From: Microbacterium barkeri
Lineage (GTDB): Bacteria > Actinomycetota > Actinomycetes > Actinomycetales > Microbacteriaceae
Length of the DNA stretch: 64,000 nucleotides
Direction of reading: 5' to 3'
Assembly (NCBI RefSeq): GCF_027921765.1
Contig: NZ_BSEJ01000008.1
Location: forward strand, 1 to 64,000
This document shows, one piece after another, positions 18,604-27,695 of this stretch. A program made the position numbers and the translations under genes. Within the stretch, counting starts at the first letter, position 1, and the number at the start of each line of letters is the position of its first letter. Below the pieces are notes generated by a model. It saw only the letters and a program-made list of their open reading frames with translations, was not told the DNA's origin and ran no database searches.

Positions 18604-20822
18604 CCGCGTCATCGCCATCCGTCCTGCCCATCGATCCGGCGATCCTCGCGCAGATCGCCCACGGCGAGCACGGCGATCCGCACGCCGTCCTCGGGCCGCA
18701 CCCGCACGACGGCGGCGTCACGGTCCGGGTGCTGAAGCCGCTCGCGAAGTCGGTCACGGTGCGCTATCGCCTGCCCGCGCCGACGCGTAAGAACCCCGAC
18801 GGATGGGCCGCGGTCGACCTCGCGCACGAGCACGAGGGCGTCTGGGCCGGGGTGCTGCCCGTGGCCGACGTCCCGGCGTATCGGCTCGAGGTCGCCTACG
18901 AGGGGTCGGAGCCGATGGAGCGCGACGACCCGTACCGGTTCCTGCCGACGCTCGGCGAGGTCGACCTCCACCTCATCGGCGAGGGGCGGCACGAGCAGTT
19001 GTGGACCGTGCTCGGCGCGCACGTGCACCGCTACGACGGCCTGGGCGTCGCGCCCGACGTCACCGGCACGGCGTTCGCGGTCTGGGCGCCGCGCGCCCGC
19101 GCCGTGCGCCTCAAGGCCGACTTCAACAGCTGGGATGGCCGCGAGCACCCGATGCGCCAGCTCGGCAGCTCGGGTATCTGGGAGCTGTTCGTGCCGGGCG
19201 TCGGCAGCGGCACGACCTACAAGTACGTCATCCTCGGCGCCGACGGCGTGTGGCGCGAGAAGGCCGACCCGATGGCCGCATGGGCCGAGGTGCCGCCGCA
19301 GACCGCGTCGCGCGTGTTCGACTCGGCGTACGAGTGGGGCGACGACGAGTGGATGGCGGCGCGCGCGTCGCGCGGCCAGGTCGACGCGCCGATGTCGATC
19401 TACGAGATGCACCTCGCCTCCTGGCGCCGCGACCGGTCGTACGCGCAGCTGGCCGACGAGCTCGTGCCGTACCTCTCCGACCTCGGTTTCACGCACGTCG
19501 AGCTCATGCCGGTCATGCAGCATCCGTTCGGCGGATCGTGGGGCTACCACGTGACGGGCTACTACGCGCCCGACAGCCGGTTCGGCGATCCCGACGGCCT
19601 GCGCCTGCTCATCGACCGCCTGCACCAGGCGGGCATCGGCGTCATCCTCGACTGGGTGCCCGGCCACTTCGCGACCGACCCCTGGGCGCTCGTCCAGTTC
19701 GACGGCGCACCGCTCTACGAGGACCCGAACCCCCAGCGCGGATGGCACAAGGAGTGGGGGTCGCACATCTTCGACTTCGGGCGCCGCGAGGTGCGGAACT
19801 TCCTCTACGGCAACGCGCTGTACTGGCTCGAGGAGTTCCACGCCGACGGGCTCCGGGTCGACGGCGTGGCATCGATGCTCTACCTCGACTACGCGCGCGA
19901 GCCGGGGGAGTGGACCCCGAACATCCACGGCGGCCACGAGAACCTCGAGGCCGTGCAGTTCCTGCAGGAGCTGAACGCGACCGCCTACAAGCGCGTGCCG
20001 GGCATCTCGATGATCGCCGAGGAGTCGACCGCGTGGCCCGGCGTCACGCAGCCGACGAGCGCGGGCGGCCTCGGATTCGGCTTCAAGTGGAACATGGGAT
20101 GGATGCACGACACGCTGCAGTACCTGCAGCGCGACCCCATCCACCGTGCGTACCACCACGGCGAGATGACCTTCTCGCTGGTCTACGCGTGGAGCGAGAA
20201 CTACGTCCTGCCGCTGTCGCACGACGAGGTCGTGCACGGCAAGGGCTCGCTGCTGCGCAAGATGCCCGGCGACCGCTGGCGTCAGCTCGCGACGCTGCGC
20301 GCGTACTACGCGTTCATGTGGGCCCACCCCGGCAAGCAGATGCTCTTCATGGGCTCGGAGTTCGGCCAGGAGGCGGAGTGGGCCGAGTCGCGCGAGCTCG
20401 ACTGGTGGCTGCTCGACCACCCCGAGCACCGAGGCCTGCGTGACGCGCTCCGCGACATCAATGCGCGGTACCGCGAGTCGCCCGCGATCTGGCGATCCGA
20501 CGCCGACCCCGGCTCGTTCGCGTGGGTCGAGGCCGACGATGCGGCGGGGAACGTGTTCGCGTTCGTGCGCCGCAGCGGGGACGACGAGATCCTCTCGGCG
20601 ACGAACTTCGCGGCCATGCCGCACCACGGCTACCGCCTCGGCTTCCCGGGTGACGGGGAGTGGGAGGAGTGCCTCAACACCGACGCCGAGGCGTACGGCG
20701 GCTCTGGCGTGGGCAACCTCGGCGCGGTCACGGCGGTCGCCGGCGAGCACAAGGGATGGCCCGCGCACGCGGAGGTCGTGCTGCCGCCGCTGTCGACGGT
20801 GTGGTTCCGGCGCAAGCGCTGA
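18600..20822 (+). CDS. glgB: 1,4-alpha-glucan branching enzyme
   Basis: A 740-residue GH13_9 enzyme introducing alpha-1,6 branches. It has an N-terminal domain N1 (HGEHGDPHAVLGPHPHDGG), a CBM48 domain (FAVWAPRARAVRLKADFNSWDG) and the catalytic barrel. Nucleophile Asp is in DGLRVDGVASML (near 420), the Glu in MIAEESTAWPG (near 471) and the transition-state Asp in LSHDEVVHGKGSL (near 540). C-terminal VVLPPLSTVWFRRK ends the all-beta domain. It overlaps glgE by 4 bases (ATGA). Upstream in-frame starts lie inside glgE and are rejected. Confidence 0.95.
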   Translation: MTASSPSVLPIDPAILAQIAHGEHGDPHAVLGPHPHDGGVTVRVLKPLAKSVTVRYRLPAPTRKNPDGWAAVDLAHEHEGVWAGVLPVADVPAYRLEVAYEGSEPMERDDPYRFLPTLGEVDLHLIGEGRHEQLWTVLGAHVHRYDGLGVAPDVTGTAFAVWAPRARAVRLKADFNSWDGREHPMRQLGSSGIWELFVPGVGSGTTYKYVILGADGVWREKADPMAAWAEVPPQTASRVFDSAYEWGDDEWMAARASRGQVDAPMSIYEMHLASWRRDRSYAQLADELVPYLSDLGFTHVELMPVMQHPFGGSWGYHVTGYYAPDSRFGDPDGLRLLIDRLHQAGIGVILDWVPGHFATDPWALVQFDGAPLYEDPNPQRGWHKEWGSHIFDFGRREVRNFLYGNALYWLEEFHADGLRVDGVASMLYLDYAREPGEWTPNIHGGHENLEAVQFLQELNATAYKRVPGISMIAEESTAWPGVTQPTSAGGLGFGFKWNMGWMHDTLQYLQRDPIHRAYHHGEMTFSLVYAWSENYVLPLSHDEVVHGKGSLLRKMPGDRWRQLATLRAYYAFMWAHPGKQMLFMGSEFGQEAEWAESRELDWWLLDHPEHRGLRDALRDINARYRESPAIWRSDADPGSFAWVEADDAAGNVFAFVRRSGDDEILSATNFAAMPHHGYRLGFPGDGEWEECLNTDAEAYGGSGVGNLGAVTAVAGEHKGWPAHAEVVLPPLSTVWFRRKR

Positions 20823-20837
20823 CGCGGGGTCGGCCGG

Positions 20838-20985
20838 GGTGTGCCCGGTGGGGTGGGCGTGTCTCGGTTGCCGTCGGTATGGACCGGGTATTTCGGCGTG
20901 GCGTGAGACATGGTGTGCCCGGTGGGGTGGGCGTGTCTCAACCGCCGTCGGTATGGGCGGGGTATTCCCGCGTGTCGTGAGACAT
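20838..20985. repeat. Two tandem 74-bp intergenic repeats with inverted ends
   Basis: The unit starting GGTGTGCCCGGTGGGGTGGG occurs at 20838 and again at 20912, a period of 74 bp, with about 80% identity by eye. Each unit contains GTGTCTC and, about 45 nt later, GAGACAT, so each can fold on itself. They fill the gap between the convergent genes glgB and the alpha-glucosidase. They share end sequences with the hairpin at 21008-21060. Confidence 0.75.
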
Positions 20986-21007
20986 GCACACCCGCGGCCA
21001 CGCAAGC

Positions 21008-21060
21008 GTGTCTCACTCGTCGCGGGTATCCGGAGGCGGAACCCGCGACGAGTGAGACAC
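21008..21060. terminator. 20-bp perfect hairpin between convergent genes
   Basis: GTGTCTCACTCGTCGCGGGT (21008-21027) is perfectly complementary to 21041-21060, with a 13-nt loop. It has no U-tract, but lies 14 bases past the end of the alpha-glucosidase and on the glgB side as well. It may act as a bidirectional stop or be a third, more symmetric member of the neighbouring palindromic repeats. Confidence 0.6.
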
Positions 21061-21073
21061 GTGGGGGACGGCG

Positions 21074-22759
21074 TCAGCCGCGCTGGAGCCAGACGGTCGT
21101 CGCGCCGGGGAGCTCGTCGCCCTCGAGCGGCCAGCTCGAGAGGAGCACCTCGCCCTCAGGCAGCGGAACCGGGGTGTCGCCGAAGTTCGTGACGCTCGTC
21201 CAGCCGCCCGGGCGCGAGAACGCCAGCACGTCGCCCGTGGTGAGCTTCTCATCCCACGTCAGCGCCTCCGCCGCCTGGAGCTCGTGCCGCAGGCGGAGCG
21301 CCTCGCGGTAGAGGTTCAGCGTCGACGCGGGGTCGTCGTCCTGCGCCTCGACCGAGACCTCGGCGAACCAGGCCGGCTGGGGCAGGTGCGCGCCGTTCGG
21401 GCCGAAGCCGAACGACGAGCCGCTCGTCGTCCAGGGCAGCGGCACGCGGCATCCGTCGCGGCCCACCTCGACGCCCTTGTTGCGGAAGAACGACGGGTCC
21501 TGCCGCGCCTCGTCGGGGATGTCGCCGACCTCGTGCAGACCGAGCTCCTCGCCCTGATACAGGTACGCCGAGCCGGGAAGCGCGAACTCGAGCAGCGTCG
21601 CCGCGCGTGCACGGCGCACGCCGAGCTCGCGGTCGAGCTCCTCCTCGGGGGCGCCGCGGAGCAGCCAGTCCTTGCTGGGGATGGCCATGATCTCCGACGT
21701 CTCGACCTTCTCGGTCGGCGTCGGCAGGCCGTAGCGGGTCGCGTGCCGGACGACGTCGTGGTTCGAGAACACCCACGTCGTCGACGAGCCCGACGCCGCC
21801 GACAGGGCGAGGTTCTCGGCGATGATCGTCCGGAACTGCGCGGCGTCGAAGTCGGCCTGCAGCAGGTCGAAGTTGAACGCCTGGCCGAGTCCCTCGGCGC
21901 TCGCGTACCGCGGGCGGCGCGACGTCTCGACCCATGCCTCCGCGACGGCGATGCGCGGCGGGTCGTACTCGTCGAAGACCTTCCGCCAGTCGGCGTAGAT
22001 GTCGTGCACCTCGTCGCGGTCCCACAGGGGGTGCTGACCGGGCTCGGTGATCGCCTTCATCTCCTCCTTGGAGGGCAGCTCATCGGGGAGGTGCTTGGCG
22101 AGGCCGTGCGCGACGTCGACGCGGAACCCGTCGACGCCCCGGTCGGCCCAGAAGCGCAGCGTCGTGCGGAAGTCGGCGCGGACCTCCTCGTTGTCCCAGT
22201 TGAGGTCGGGCTGCTCCTTCGCGAAGAGGTGCAGGTACCACTGCCCGTCCTCGACGCGCGTCCACGACGGGCCGCCGAAGATGCTCTCCCAGTCGGCGGG
22301 CGGCAGCTCGCCGTTCTCGCCGCGTCCGTCGCGGAAGATGTAGCGGTCGCGCGCGGGCGACCCCTTGGGCGAGCGCAGCGCCTCCTGGAACCACGCGTGG
22401 CGGTCGGAGGAGTGGTTCGGGACGAGGTCGACGATGAGGCGGATGCCCGCGGCATGGAGCTCGCGGACCATCTCGTCGAACTCCTCGAGGGTCCCGATCT
22501 TCGGGTCGACGTCGCGGTAGTCATCGACGTCGTAGCCGCCGTCGGCGAGGGCCGACGGATAGAACGGGCTGAGCCACACCGCATCGATCCCGAGGGCGCG
22601 CAGGTACGGGATGCGCGAGATGATGCCGCGCAGGTCGCCGATGCCGTCGCCGTTCGCGTCCGCGAAGGAGCGGGGGTAGATCTGGTACACGGCGGCCTGG
22701 CGCCACCAGTCGGCCTCGCCGAGGAGGGTGGGTTCGGATGTCGCGGTGAGCGTGGTCAA
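21074..22759 (-). CDS. GH13 alpha-glucosidase (copy 1, distal)
   Basis: A 561-residue oligo-1,6-glucosidase/alpha-glucosidase type enzyme. The opening WWRQAAVYQIYPRSFAD, the GYDVDDYRDVDP loop and VPNHSSD are typical. Catalytic motifs are DGFRVDVAHG (Asp near 213), VAEAWVE (Glu near 272) and FSNHDVVR (Asp near 334). The frame starts with TTG at 22759 after GAGGAG. There is no signal peptide, so it hydrolyses imported maltose-type oligosaccharides in the cytoplasm. It is last in the malE-malF-malG operon and clearly duplicated with the upstream paralogue. Confidence 0.88.
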   Translation of the reverse strand: MTTLTATSEPTLLGEADWWRQAAVYQIYPRSFADANGDGIGDLRGIISRIPYLRALGIDAVWLSPFYPSALADGGYDVDDYRDVDPKIGTLEEFDEMVRELHAAGIRLIVDLVPNHSSDRHAWFQEALRSPKGSPARDRYIFRDGRGENGELPPADWESIFGGPSWTRVEDGQWYLHLFAKEQPDLNWDNEEVRADFRTTLRFWADRGVDGFRVDVAHGLAKHLPDELPSKEEMKAITEPGQHPLWDRDEVHDIYADWRKVFDEYDPPRIAVAEAWVETSRRPRYASAEGLGQAFNFDLLQADFDAAQFRTIIAENLALSAASGSSTTWVFSNHDVVRHATRYGLPTPTEKVETSEIMAIPSKDWLLRGAPEEELDRELGVRRARAATLLEFALPGSAYLYQGEELGLHEVGDIPDEARQDPSFFRNKGVEVGRDGCRVPLPWTTSGSSFGFGPNGAHLPQPAWFAEVSVEAQDDDPASTLNLYREALRLRHELQAAEALTWDEKLTTGDVLAFSRPGGWTSVTNFGDTPVPLPEGEVLLSSWPLEGDELPGATTVWLQRG

Positions 22760-22780
22760 GGGATGTCTCTCCTCAATGCG

Positions 22781-22824
22781 GTGCGGATGGCGGGTCGTGC
22801 GGTGTGCGGATGGCGGGTCATGCG
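22781..22824. repeat. Tandem 21-bp repeat between the two alpha-glucosidase genes
   Basis: GTGCGGATGGCGGGTC followed by G/A TGCG occurs at 22781-22801 and 22804-22824 (period 23 bp, one mismatch). The second copy overlaps the 3' end of the upstream paralogue; it may be a trace of the duplication. Confidence 0.6.
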
Positions 22825-24491
22825 CGGGTCAGCCAGGCTGTCGCCGCGCCGGGGAGGAGGTCGCCGTCGAGCGGTGCGCTCGCGAGGACGACCTCCCCGT
22901 CGGGAAGGGCGACGGGAGCGTCGCCGAAGTTGGTCACGCTCACCCACCCGCCGGGGCGGGAGAAGGCGAGCACATCGTCTCGTCCGAGCTCATCGTGCCA
23001 TGCGAGCGTCTCGTCCGACTGGAGCTCGCGGCGCAGTCTCAGGGCCGCGCGGTACAGGCTGAGGGTCGAGGCGGGATCGCCCTCCTGCGCCTCGACGGAG
23101 ACGTCGCCGAACCAGGCCGGCTGCGGCAGATGCGCGCCGTCGGAGCCGAACCCGAACGATGAGCCCGAGCGTGCCCAGGGGAGCGGCACGCGGCATCCGT
23201 CGCGCCCGAGCCCGTCGTAGCTCCAGGCCGGCTGTCCGACGGACCGGTGGTACGCGGGATCCTGCCGCTGCTCGGCGGGGATGTCGCCGACCTCGTGCAG
23301 CCCGAGCTCCTCGCCCTGATAGAGGTACGCGCTGCCGGGGAGGGCGAGCAGGAAGAGCGTGGCGGCGCGCGCACGACGCAGCCCGAGCGCGAGGTCGACG
23401 CCGTCGGCTGGCGCGCCCGCGAGCATCCACTCGACGCCCTGCTTGACGCGGCGTCCGTTCAGCGGAGGCAGGCCGTAGCGCGTCGCGTGGCGCGTCACGT
23501 CGTGGTTCGAGAGGACCCACGTCGACGACGAGCCCGTGGCCGCGGACTGCGCGAGGTTGTCGGCCACGATGCGGCGGAAGGCGCCGGCGTCGAAGTCGGC
23601 CGTGAGCAGGTCGAAGTTGAACGCCTGGCCGAGGCCGGCGGGGGAGGCGTAGCGCGCGCGGCGCGCGGGCGAGTCGACCCACGCCTCGGCGACCGCCGTG
23701 CGCGGCGGGTCGTACTCGTCGAAGACCGCGCGCCACTGCGCATAGACCTCGTGCACCTCGTCGCGGTCGAGCAGCGGATGGCGCCCCGAATCGCGGTCGA
23801 GGGCGTCGAGCTCCGCCTGCGAGGGCAGCGGATCGGCGAGCTCCTTCACGAGCAGGTGCGCGACGTCGATGCGGAAGCCGTCGACGCCGCGATCCGACCA
23901 GAAGCGCAGCGTCGTGAGGAAGTCCTCGCGCACCTCCGCGTTGTCCCAGTTGAAGTCGGGCTGCTCCCTCGCGAACGTGTGGAGGTACCACTGGCCGTGG
24001 CCGACCGGCTCCCATGCGGATCCGCCGAACACCGACGGCCAGTCGGCGGGCGGGAGCTCGCCGTTCTCGCCGAGACCGTCGCGGAAGATGTAGCGGTCGC
24101 GCGCAGGCGAGCCCTTCGGCGCGGCCAGGGCCTCGCGGAACCACGCGTGCTGGTCGGACGAGTGGTTCGGCACGATGTCGACGACGACGCGGATGCCGGC
24201 CTCGTGCAGCGCAGCGACCATCTCGTCGAACTCGGCGAGCGTGCCGATGCGCGGGTCGACGTCGCGGTAGTCGGCCACGTCGTATCCGCCGTCCGCGAGC
24301 GCCGACGGATAGAACGGGCTCAGCCACACGGCGTCGACCCCGAGCGCGCGGAGATACGGCACGCGCGAGACGATGCCGCGGAGGTCGCCGATCCCGTCGC
24401 CGTTCGCGTCGGCGAACGACCGCGGGTAGATCTGGTAGACGGCGGCCTGGCGCCACCAGTCGGCGCCGGCGGGCGCGATCTGCTCTGACAT
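22818..24491 (-). CDS. GH13 alpha-glucosidase (copy 2, proximal)
   Basis: A 557-residue paralogue of the next gene, nearly collinear with it: WWRQAAVYQIYPRSFAD, GYDVADYRDVDP, DGFRIDVAHL (nucleophile Asp), VAEAWVD (Glu) and LSNHDVTR (Asp). The main difference is a stretch in the middle: residues around PPLNGRRVKQGVEWMLAGAP replace the longer PTPTEKVETSEIMAIPSKDW segment, and RSVGQPAWSYDGLG is inserted before GRDGCRVPLPW. These loops line the active site in GH13, so the two enzymes probably differ in linkage or chain-length preference (inference). It starts with ATG 78 bases after malG. Confidence 0.88.
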   Translation of the reverse strand: MSEQIAPAGADWWRQAAVYQIYPRSFADANGDGIGDLRGIVSRVPYLRALGVDAVWLSPFYPSALADGGYDVADYRDVDPRIGTLAEFDEMVAALHEAGIRVVVDIVPNHSSDQHAWFREALAAPKGSPARDRYIFRDGLGENGELPPADWPSVFGGSAWEPVGHGQWYLHTFAREQPDFNWDNAEVREDFLTTLRFWSDRGVDGFRIDVAHLLVKELADPLPSQAELDALDRDSGRHPLLDRDEVHEVYAQWRAVFDEYDPPRTAVAEAWVDSPARRARYASPAGLGQAFNFDLLTADFDAGAFRRIVADNLAQSAATGSSSTWVLSNHDVTRHATRYGLPPLNGRRVKQGVEWMLAGAPADGVDLALGLRRARAATLFLLALPGSAYLYQGEELGLHEVGDIPAEQRQDPAYHRSVGQPAWSYDGLGRDGCRVPLPWARSGSSFGFGSDGAHLPQPAWFGDVSVEAQEGDPASTLSLYRAALRLRRELQSDETLAWHDELGRDDVLAFSRPGGWVSVTNFGDAPVALPDGEVVLASAPLDGDLLPGAATAWLTRA

Positions 24492-24517
24492 GACGTGGGA
24501 TCCCCCCTGGGAGCAAG

Positions 24518-24552
24518 GGGCGGATGAGCGGGCGCGGCCCGCTCATCCGCCC
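24518..24552. terminator. 16-bp hairpin inside the mal operon
   Basis: GGGCGGATGAGCGGGC, a GCG loop and the exact complement form a 16-bp stem between malG and the alpha-glucosidases. Transcription on the minus strand must read through it. It could be a partial terminator or an RNA stabiliser that lowers expression of the two glucosidases relative to the transporter. Confidence 0.6.
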
Positions 24553-24568
24553 GTGGACGGTTCGGCGC

Positions 24569-25468
24569 TCAGCCCTTGACGGCGCCCTGCGTGACGCCCT
24601 CCATGACCCAGCGCTGCGCGAACAGGTAGGCGATGATCGCGGGCGCCATCGCCATGAGGTACGACGCGAACGCGACGTTGTAGTTGCTGCTGAACTGCGT
24701 CTGGAACAGGTTCTGGCGTACCGGCAGCGTCTGCAGGTTCGCGTCGGAGATGATGAGCGACGGCATCATGAAGTCGTTCCACGCGTAGAGGAACGCGAAG
24801 ATGCCGACCGTGGCGCTCATCGGGGCGAGGAGCGGGACGATGAGCTTCCAGAACGTCTGCCACGTCGAGGCGCCGTCGATGCGCGCGCTCTCCTCGAGCT
24901 CGAGCGGGATCGACCGCAGGAACGCGGTGAACAGCAGCACGCTGAAGCTCAGCTGGAACATCGTCGCGAGCAGGATGACCCCGAGCGGGTTGTCGAGGCC
25001 GACCCGGCCCGTGAGCTGGATCTGCGGGAGGGCGACGACGGGGAACGGGATGAACATGGCCGCGAGCAGGTAGAAGAACGACCATCGGAACAGCTTCCGA
25101 TCCCAGTTGCGGACGATCGCGTAGGACGCGAACGCCGCGAGGATGATCGTCGCGACGACGGTGCCCGCGGTCACGATGAGCGACATCGCGAAGCCGACCG
25201 GGAACTTCGTGAGCTGCCAGGCGTCGATGAACCCCTGGATGCTGAACGGCATCGGCAGCGAGAACGCGTTGCCGTCGACCGCCTGCGAGCTCGTCTTGAA
25301 CGCCATCGAGACGGTGACGTAGAGGGGCAGGAGCACGGTGATCGCGCACAGGAACAGGATGACGGTGGCCGACCAGTTCACGCGCTCCATGCGGAAGCGC
25401 GGGGCCTTGCCGGCGGCGCTCGTGACGATGGCTCTCGTGCTGCCGGTGGGGGCGGTGTGCGTGGACAT
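24569..25468 (-). CDS. Carbohydrate ABC transporter permease (MalG/CUT1 type)
   Basis: A 299-residue inner-membrane permease with six predicted helices. The EAA loop reads ELEESARIDGASTWQTFWKLIVPLLAP, the contact site for the MsmK/MalK-type ATPase. The C-terminal GVTQGAVKG is the usual end of CUT1 MalG proteins. ATG at 25468 overlaps the stop of the malF-type gene by one base (TGATG). No ATPase gene is in this operon, as is common in actinobacteria, where a shared MsiK serves many importers. Confidence 0.9.
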   Translation of the reverse strand: MSTHTAPTGSTRAIVTSAAGKAPRFRMERVNWSATVILFLCAITVLLPLYVTVSMAFKTSSQAVDGNAFSLPMPFSIQGFIDAWQLTKFPVGFAMSLIVTAGTVVATIILAAFASYAIVRNWDRKLFRWSFFYLLAAMFIPFPVVALPQIQLTGRVGLDNPLGVILLATMFQLSFSVLLFTAFLRSIPLELEESARIDGASTWQTFWKLIVPLLAPMSATVGIFAFLYAWNDFMMPSLIISDANLQTLPVRQNLFQTQFSSNYNVAFASYLMAMAPAIIAYLFAQRWVMEGVTQGAVKG

Positions 25469-26379
25469 CAGAGTGCGCTCCTTCCGCGCGTCACCGACAG
25501 CTGCAGGACGGCGATGATGACGGTGATGATGAAGAACAGCGTCGCTGTCGCCATCTGGTAGGCGTAGTCGCCCGTCTGGAAGCCGCGGATGATCGTCATC
25601 GCGATCGTGCGGGTGGAGGTGCCGGGGCCGCCGTTCGTGAGGCCGACCACGATGTCGTACGAGTTCAGGAAGTTCTTGAAGCCGAGGATGACGTTGATGA
25701 CGACGTAGCCCGCGACGAGGGGGAGCGTGATCCGCAGCAGCTGCTGCGGCTTGGACGCGCCGTCGATGTCGGCGGCCTCGTAGACCTCGCCGGGGATCGA
25801 CAGAAGCCCCGCGATGTAGATGAGGAGCGTGCCGGGGATCGACTGCCACGCGGTCACGATGACGATGCCGAGCCAGGCGAGGTCGGGGTTCGCGAGGATG
25901 CTCTCCTCGAGGAACGGGATGCCGAGCGCGGCGCCGGCGCCGGGCAGCGAGTTCTGGAACAGGAACTGGAAGACGTACGCGATGATGATGCCCGACACGA
26001 CCATCGGGATGACGAAGATCGCGCGGAGCCCCATCTTGAAGCGGATGCGCGCCGTGAGCCCCACCGCGAGGAGGAACGCGATCACGTTCACGACGACGAC
26101 CGTCACGAGCGAGAACCCGAAGGTGAACAGGAAACTCGAGAGGATGGCCGGGTCGCTGAAGGCCGCGATGTAGTTGGTGAAGCCGATGAACTTCCAGTCG
26201 CCGAGGCCGATGGAGTCGGTGAAGCTGAAGACGATGCCGATGACGCCGGGAAGCGTGATCGCGAGCGTGAACAGCAGCAGCGACGGCAGCAGGAAGAGGT
26301 AGTAGATCGGCTCGACCCGCTTGCGGCTGCGGCGCACGCGGCGGTCGCCGCCGGTCACGATCGTCGTGGTGGTGCTCAT
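25468..26379 (-). CDS. Carbohydrate ABC transporter permease (MalF/CUT1 type)
   Basis: A 303-residue permease with about six hydrophobic segments, beginning MSTTTTIVTGGDRRVRRSRK. The EAA motif is EVYEAADIDGASKPQQLLRITLPL. It pairs with the MalG-type protein to form the translocation pore. The start at 26379 overlaps the binding-protein stop by 4 bases (ATGA). Upstream in-frame starts are inside the malE-type gene and rejected. Confidence 0.9.
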   Translation of the reverse strand: MSTTTTIVTGGDRRVRRSRKRVEPIYYLFLLPSLLLFTLAITLPGVIGIVFSFTDSIGLGDWKFIGFTNYIAAFSDPAILSSFLFTFGFSLVTVVVVNVIAFLLAVGLTARIRFKMGLRAIFVIPMVVSGIIIAYVFQFLFQNSLPGAGAALGIPFLEESILANPDLAWLGIVIVTAWQSIPGTLLIYIAGLLSIPGEVYEAADIDGASKPQQLLRITLPLVAGYVVINVILGFKNFLNSYDIVVGLTNGGPGTSTRTIAMTIIRGFQTGDYAYQMATATLFFIITVIIAVLQLSVTRGRSAL

Positions 26380-27674
26380 TCTGCCGTCTCCTCGGTCGAG
26401 ACCGCCGGCTGGCGGAAGGCGAGGCGGGCCCAGTCGGCGTCCATGGTCTGCAGGACCGAGGAGGCGTCCGCGCCGAGGACGAGCGACTGCGCGTAGTTCT
26501 CGGTCGGGATGGCCCGCGGGTTCAGGACGCCGGGGCCCTGGTAGACCGCGCCCTCGTTGTAGTAGCCGATCATCCCCTCGACGCGGGGGTCGCTCGGGTC
26601 GTCGCCGGTCGTCGTCGGCACGAAGCCGAGCTGCGACTCGTTGTACTCCTGGATGAGCTCGGGCTGGAAGAGGTGCTCGAGGAACGCGAGCGCGCCCTCC
26701 TTGTTCTCCGCCTCCTCGGGGATCATCGTGACGAGGTCCATGTTGACGCGCACCTTGAGGTCGGCCGGGTCCTCGGTCATCGGGAGCGGGAAGGTGCCCA
26801 GCTCGAGGTCGGGGTTCGTCTTCGCGATCTCGCTGAAGGCCCACGGTCCCTGCAGGTACATCGCGCCCTCGCCGTTCGCGAAGGCGACGTTGCCCGCGTC
26901 GTAGCCGCGGCTGCTCGCGTTCTGCTGCGTGTAGGCGCTCGCGAGGAGCTGCATCTTCTCGATCGGCTCGAGGAAGTCCTTCTGGAAGGACACCGGCGAA
27001 TCCGGGCCGACGTCGGTGCCCTGCGCGGCGAGCTGGTCGTAGAAGTCGAGCACGTCGAGGGATCCGCCGATCGCGTAGTCGAACCATCCCTGGTTCGCCG
27101 TCCAGGCATCCGCGAAGGTCGCGTAGAACGGCGCGACGCCCGCGGCCTGCAGGGTGTCGCAGACCTCGATGAGCTCGCTCCACGTCTGCGGGACCTCAAG
27201 GTCGTGCTCCGCGAAGATCTCCTTGTTGTAGATGACCGATGCGGCCATCACCGAGTACGGGAGCGCGGTCGTGCGGCCCTCGCAGACGCCGTACTGGTCG
27301 AGGAGGGGCTGCATCTCGGGGCGGATGTCGGCGGCCGCCTCGGTCTCGGACAGGTCCGTGAGCGCGCAGCGCTGCACGAAGCGCGCGACCTCCTGGTTGT
27401 AGTTCGCGAGCATGAGGTCGGGCGGATTGCCGCGGACGAAGCTCGCCGCGATGACGTCGGGGCCCGACGTGTCCATGACCACCTCGTACTCGTCCTGTGA
27501 CGCGTTGAACTCGTCGACCACCTCGGTCATGAACGAGATCGCCTCGCGCTTGCTGAACGTGAAGTGGACGGTCTCCCGTCCGCCGGCGGAGCAGCCGGCG
27601 AGCAGCGACGCGGTCACGGCGACGCCGATCCCGGCCGCGGCGACCCTCGTCGCTCTTCTCAGTCCCAAAGACAT
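26376..27674 (-). CDS. Sugar-binding lipoprotein of an ABC importer (MalE-like, CUT1)
   Basis: A 432-residue extracytoplasmic solute-binding protein. The N-terminal signal is Arg-rich, then hydrophobic, ending in lipobox LLAGC (Cys28). Family 1 SBP features follow: SGPDVIAASFVRGNPPDLMLANY, ALPYSVMAASVIYNKEIF and the QGPWAFSEI region. First gene of the operon; together with the alpha-glucosidases the likely ligands are alpha-glucosides such as maltose, isomaltose or trehalose-type oligosaccharides (inference). It is divergent from a ROK repressor with a palindromic site between. Confidence 0.9.
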   Translation of the reverse strand: MSLGLRRATRVAAAGIGVAVTASLLAGCSAGGRETVHFTFSKREAISFMTEVVDEFNASQDEYEVVMDTSGPDVIAASFVRGNPPDLMLANYNQEVARFVQRCALTDLSETEAAADIRPEMQPLLDQYGVCEGRTTALPYSVMAASVIYNKEIFAEHDLEVPQTWSELIEVCDTLQAAGVAPFYATFADAWTANQGWFDYAIGGSLDVLDFYDQLAAQGTDVGPDSPVSFQKDFLEPIEKMQLLASAYTQQNASSRGYDAGNVAFANGEGAMYLQGPWAFSEIAKTNPDLELGTFPLPMTEDPADLKVRVNMDLVTMIPEEAENKEGALAFLEHLFQPELIQEYNESQLGFVPTTTGDDPSDPRVEGMIGYYNEGAVYQGPGVLNPRAIPTENYAQSLVLGADASSVLQTMDADWARLAFRQPAVSTEETAE

Positions 27675-27695
27675 CGTCGTCCTCTCCTGCGTCTC

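Noticed and set aside
18609..21005. A 798-codon minus-strand frame opposite glgB reaching into the repeats
   Set aside because: No motifs, biased composition, and it runs through the tandem intergenic repeats; glgB on the other strand is certain.
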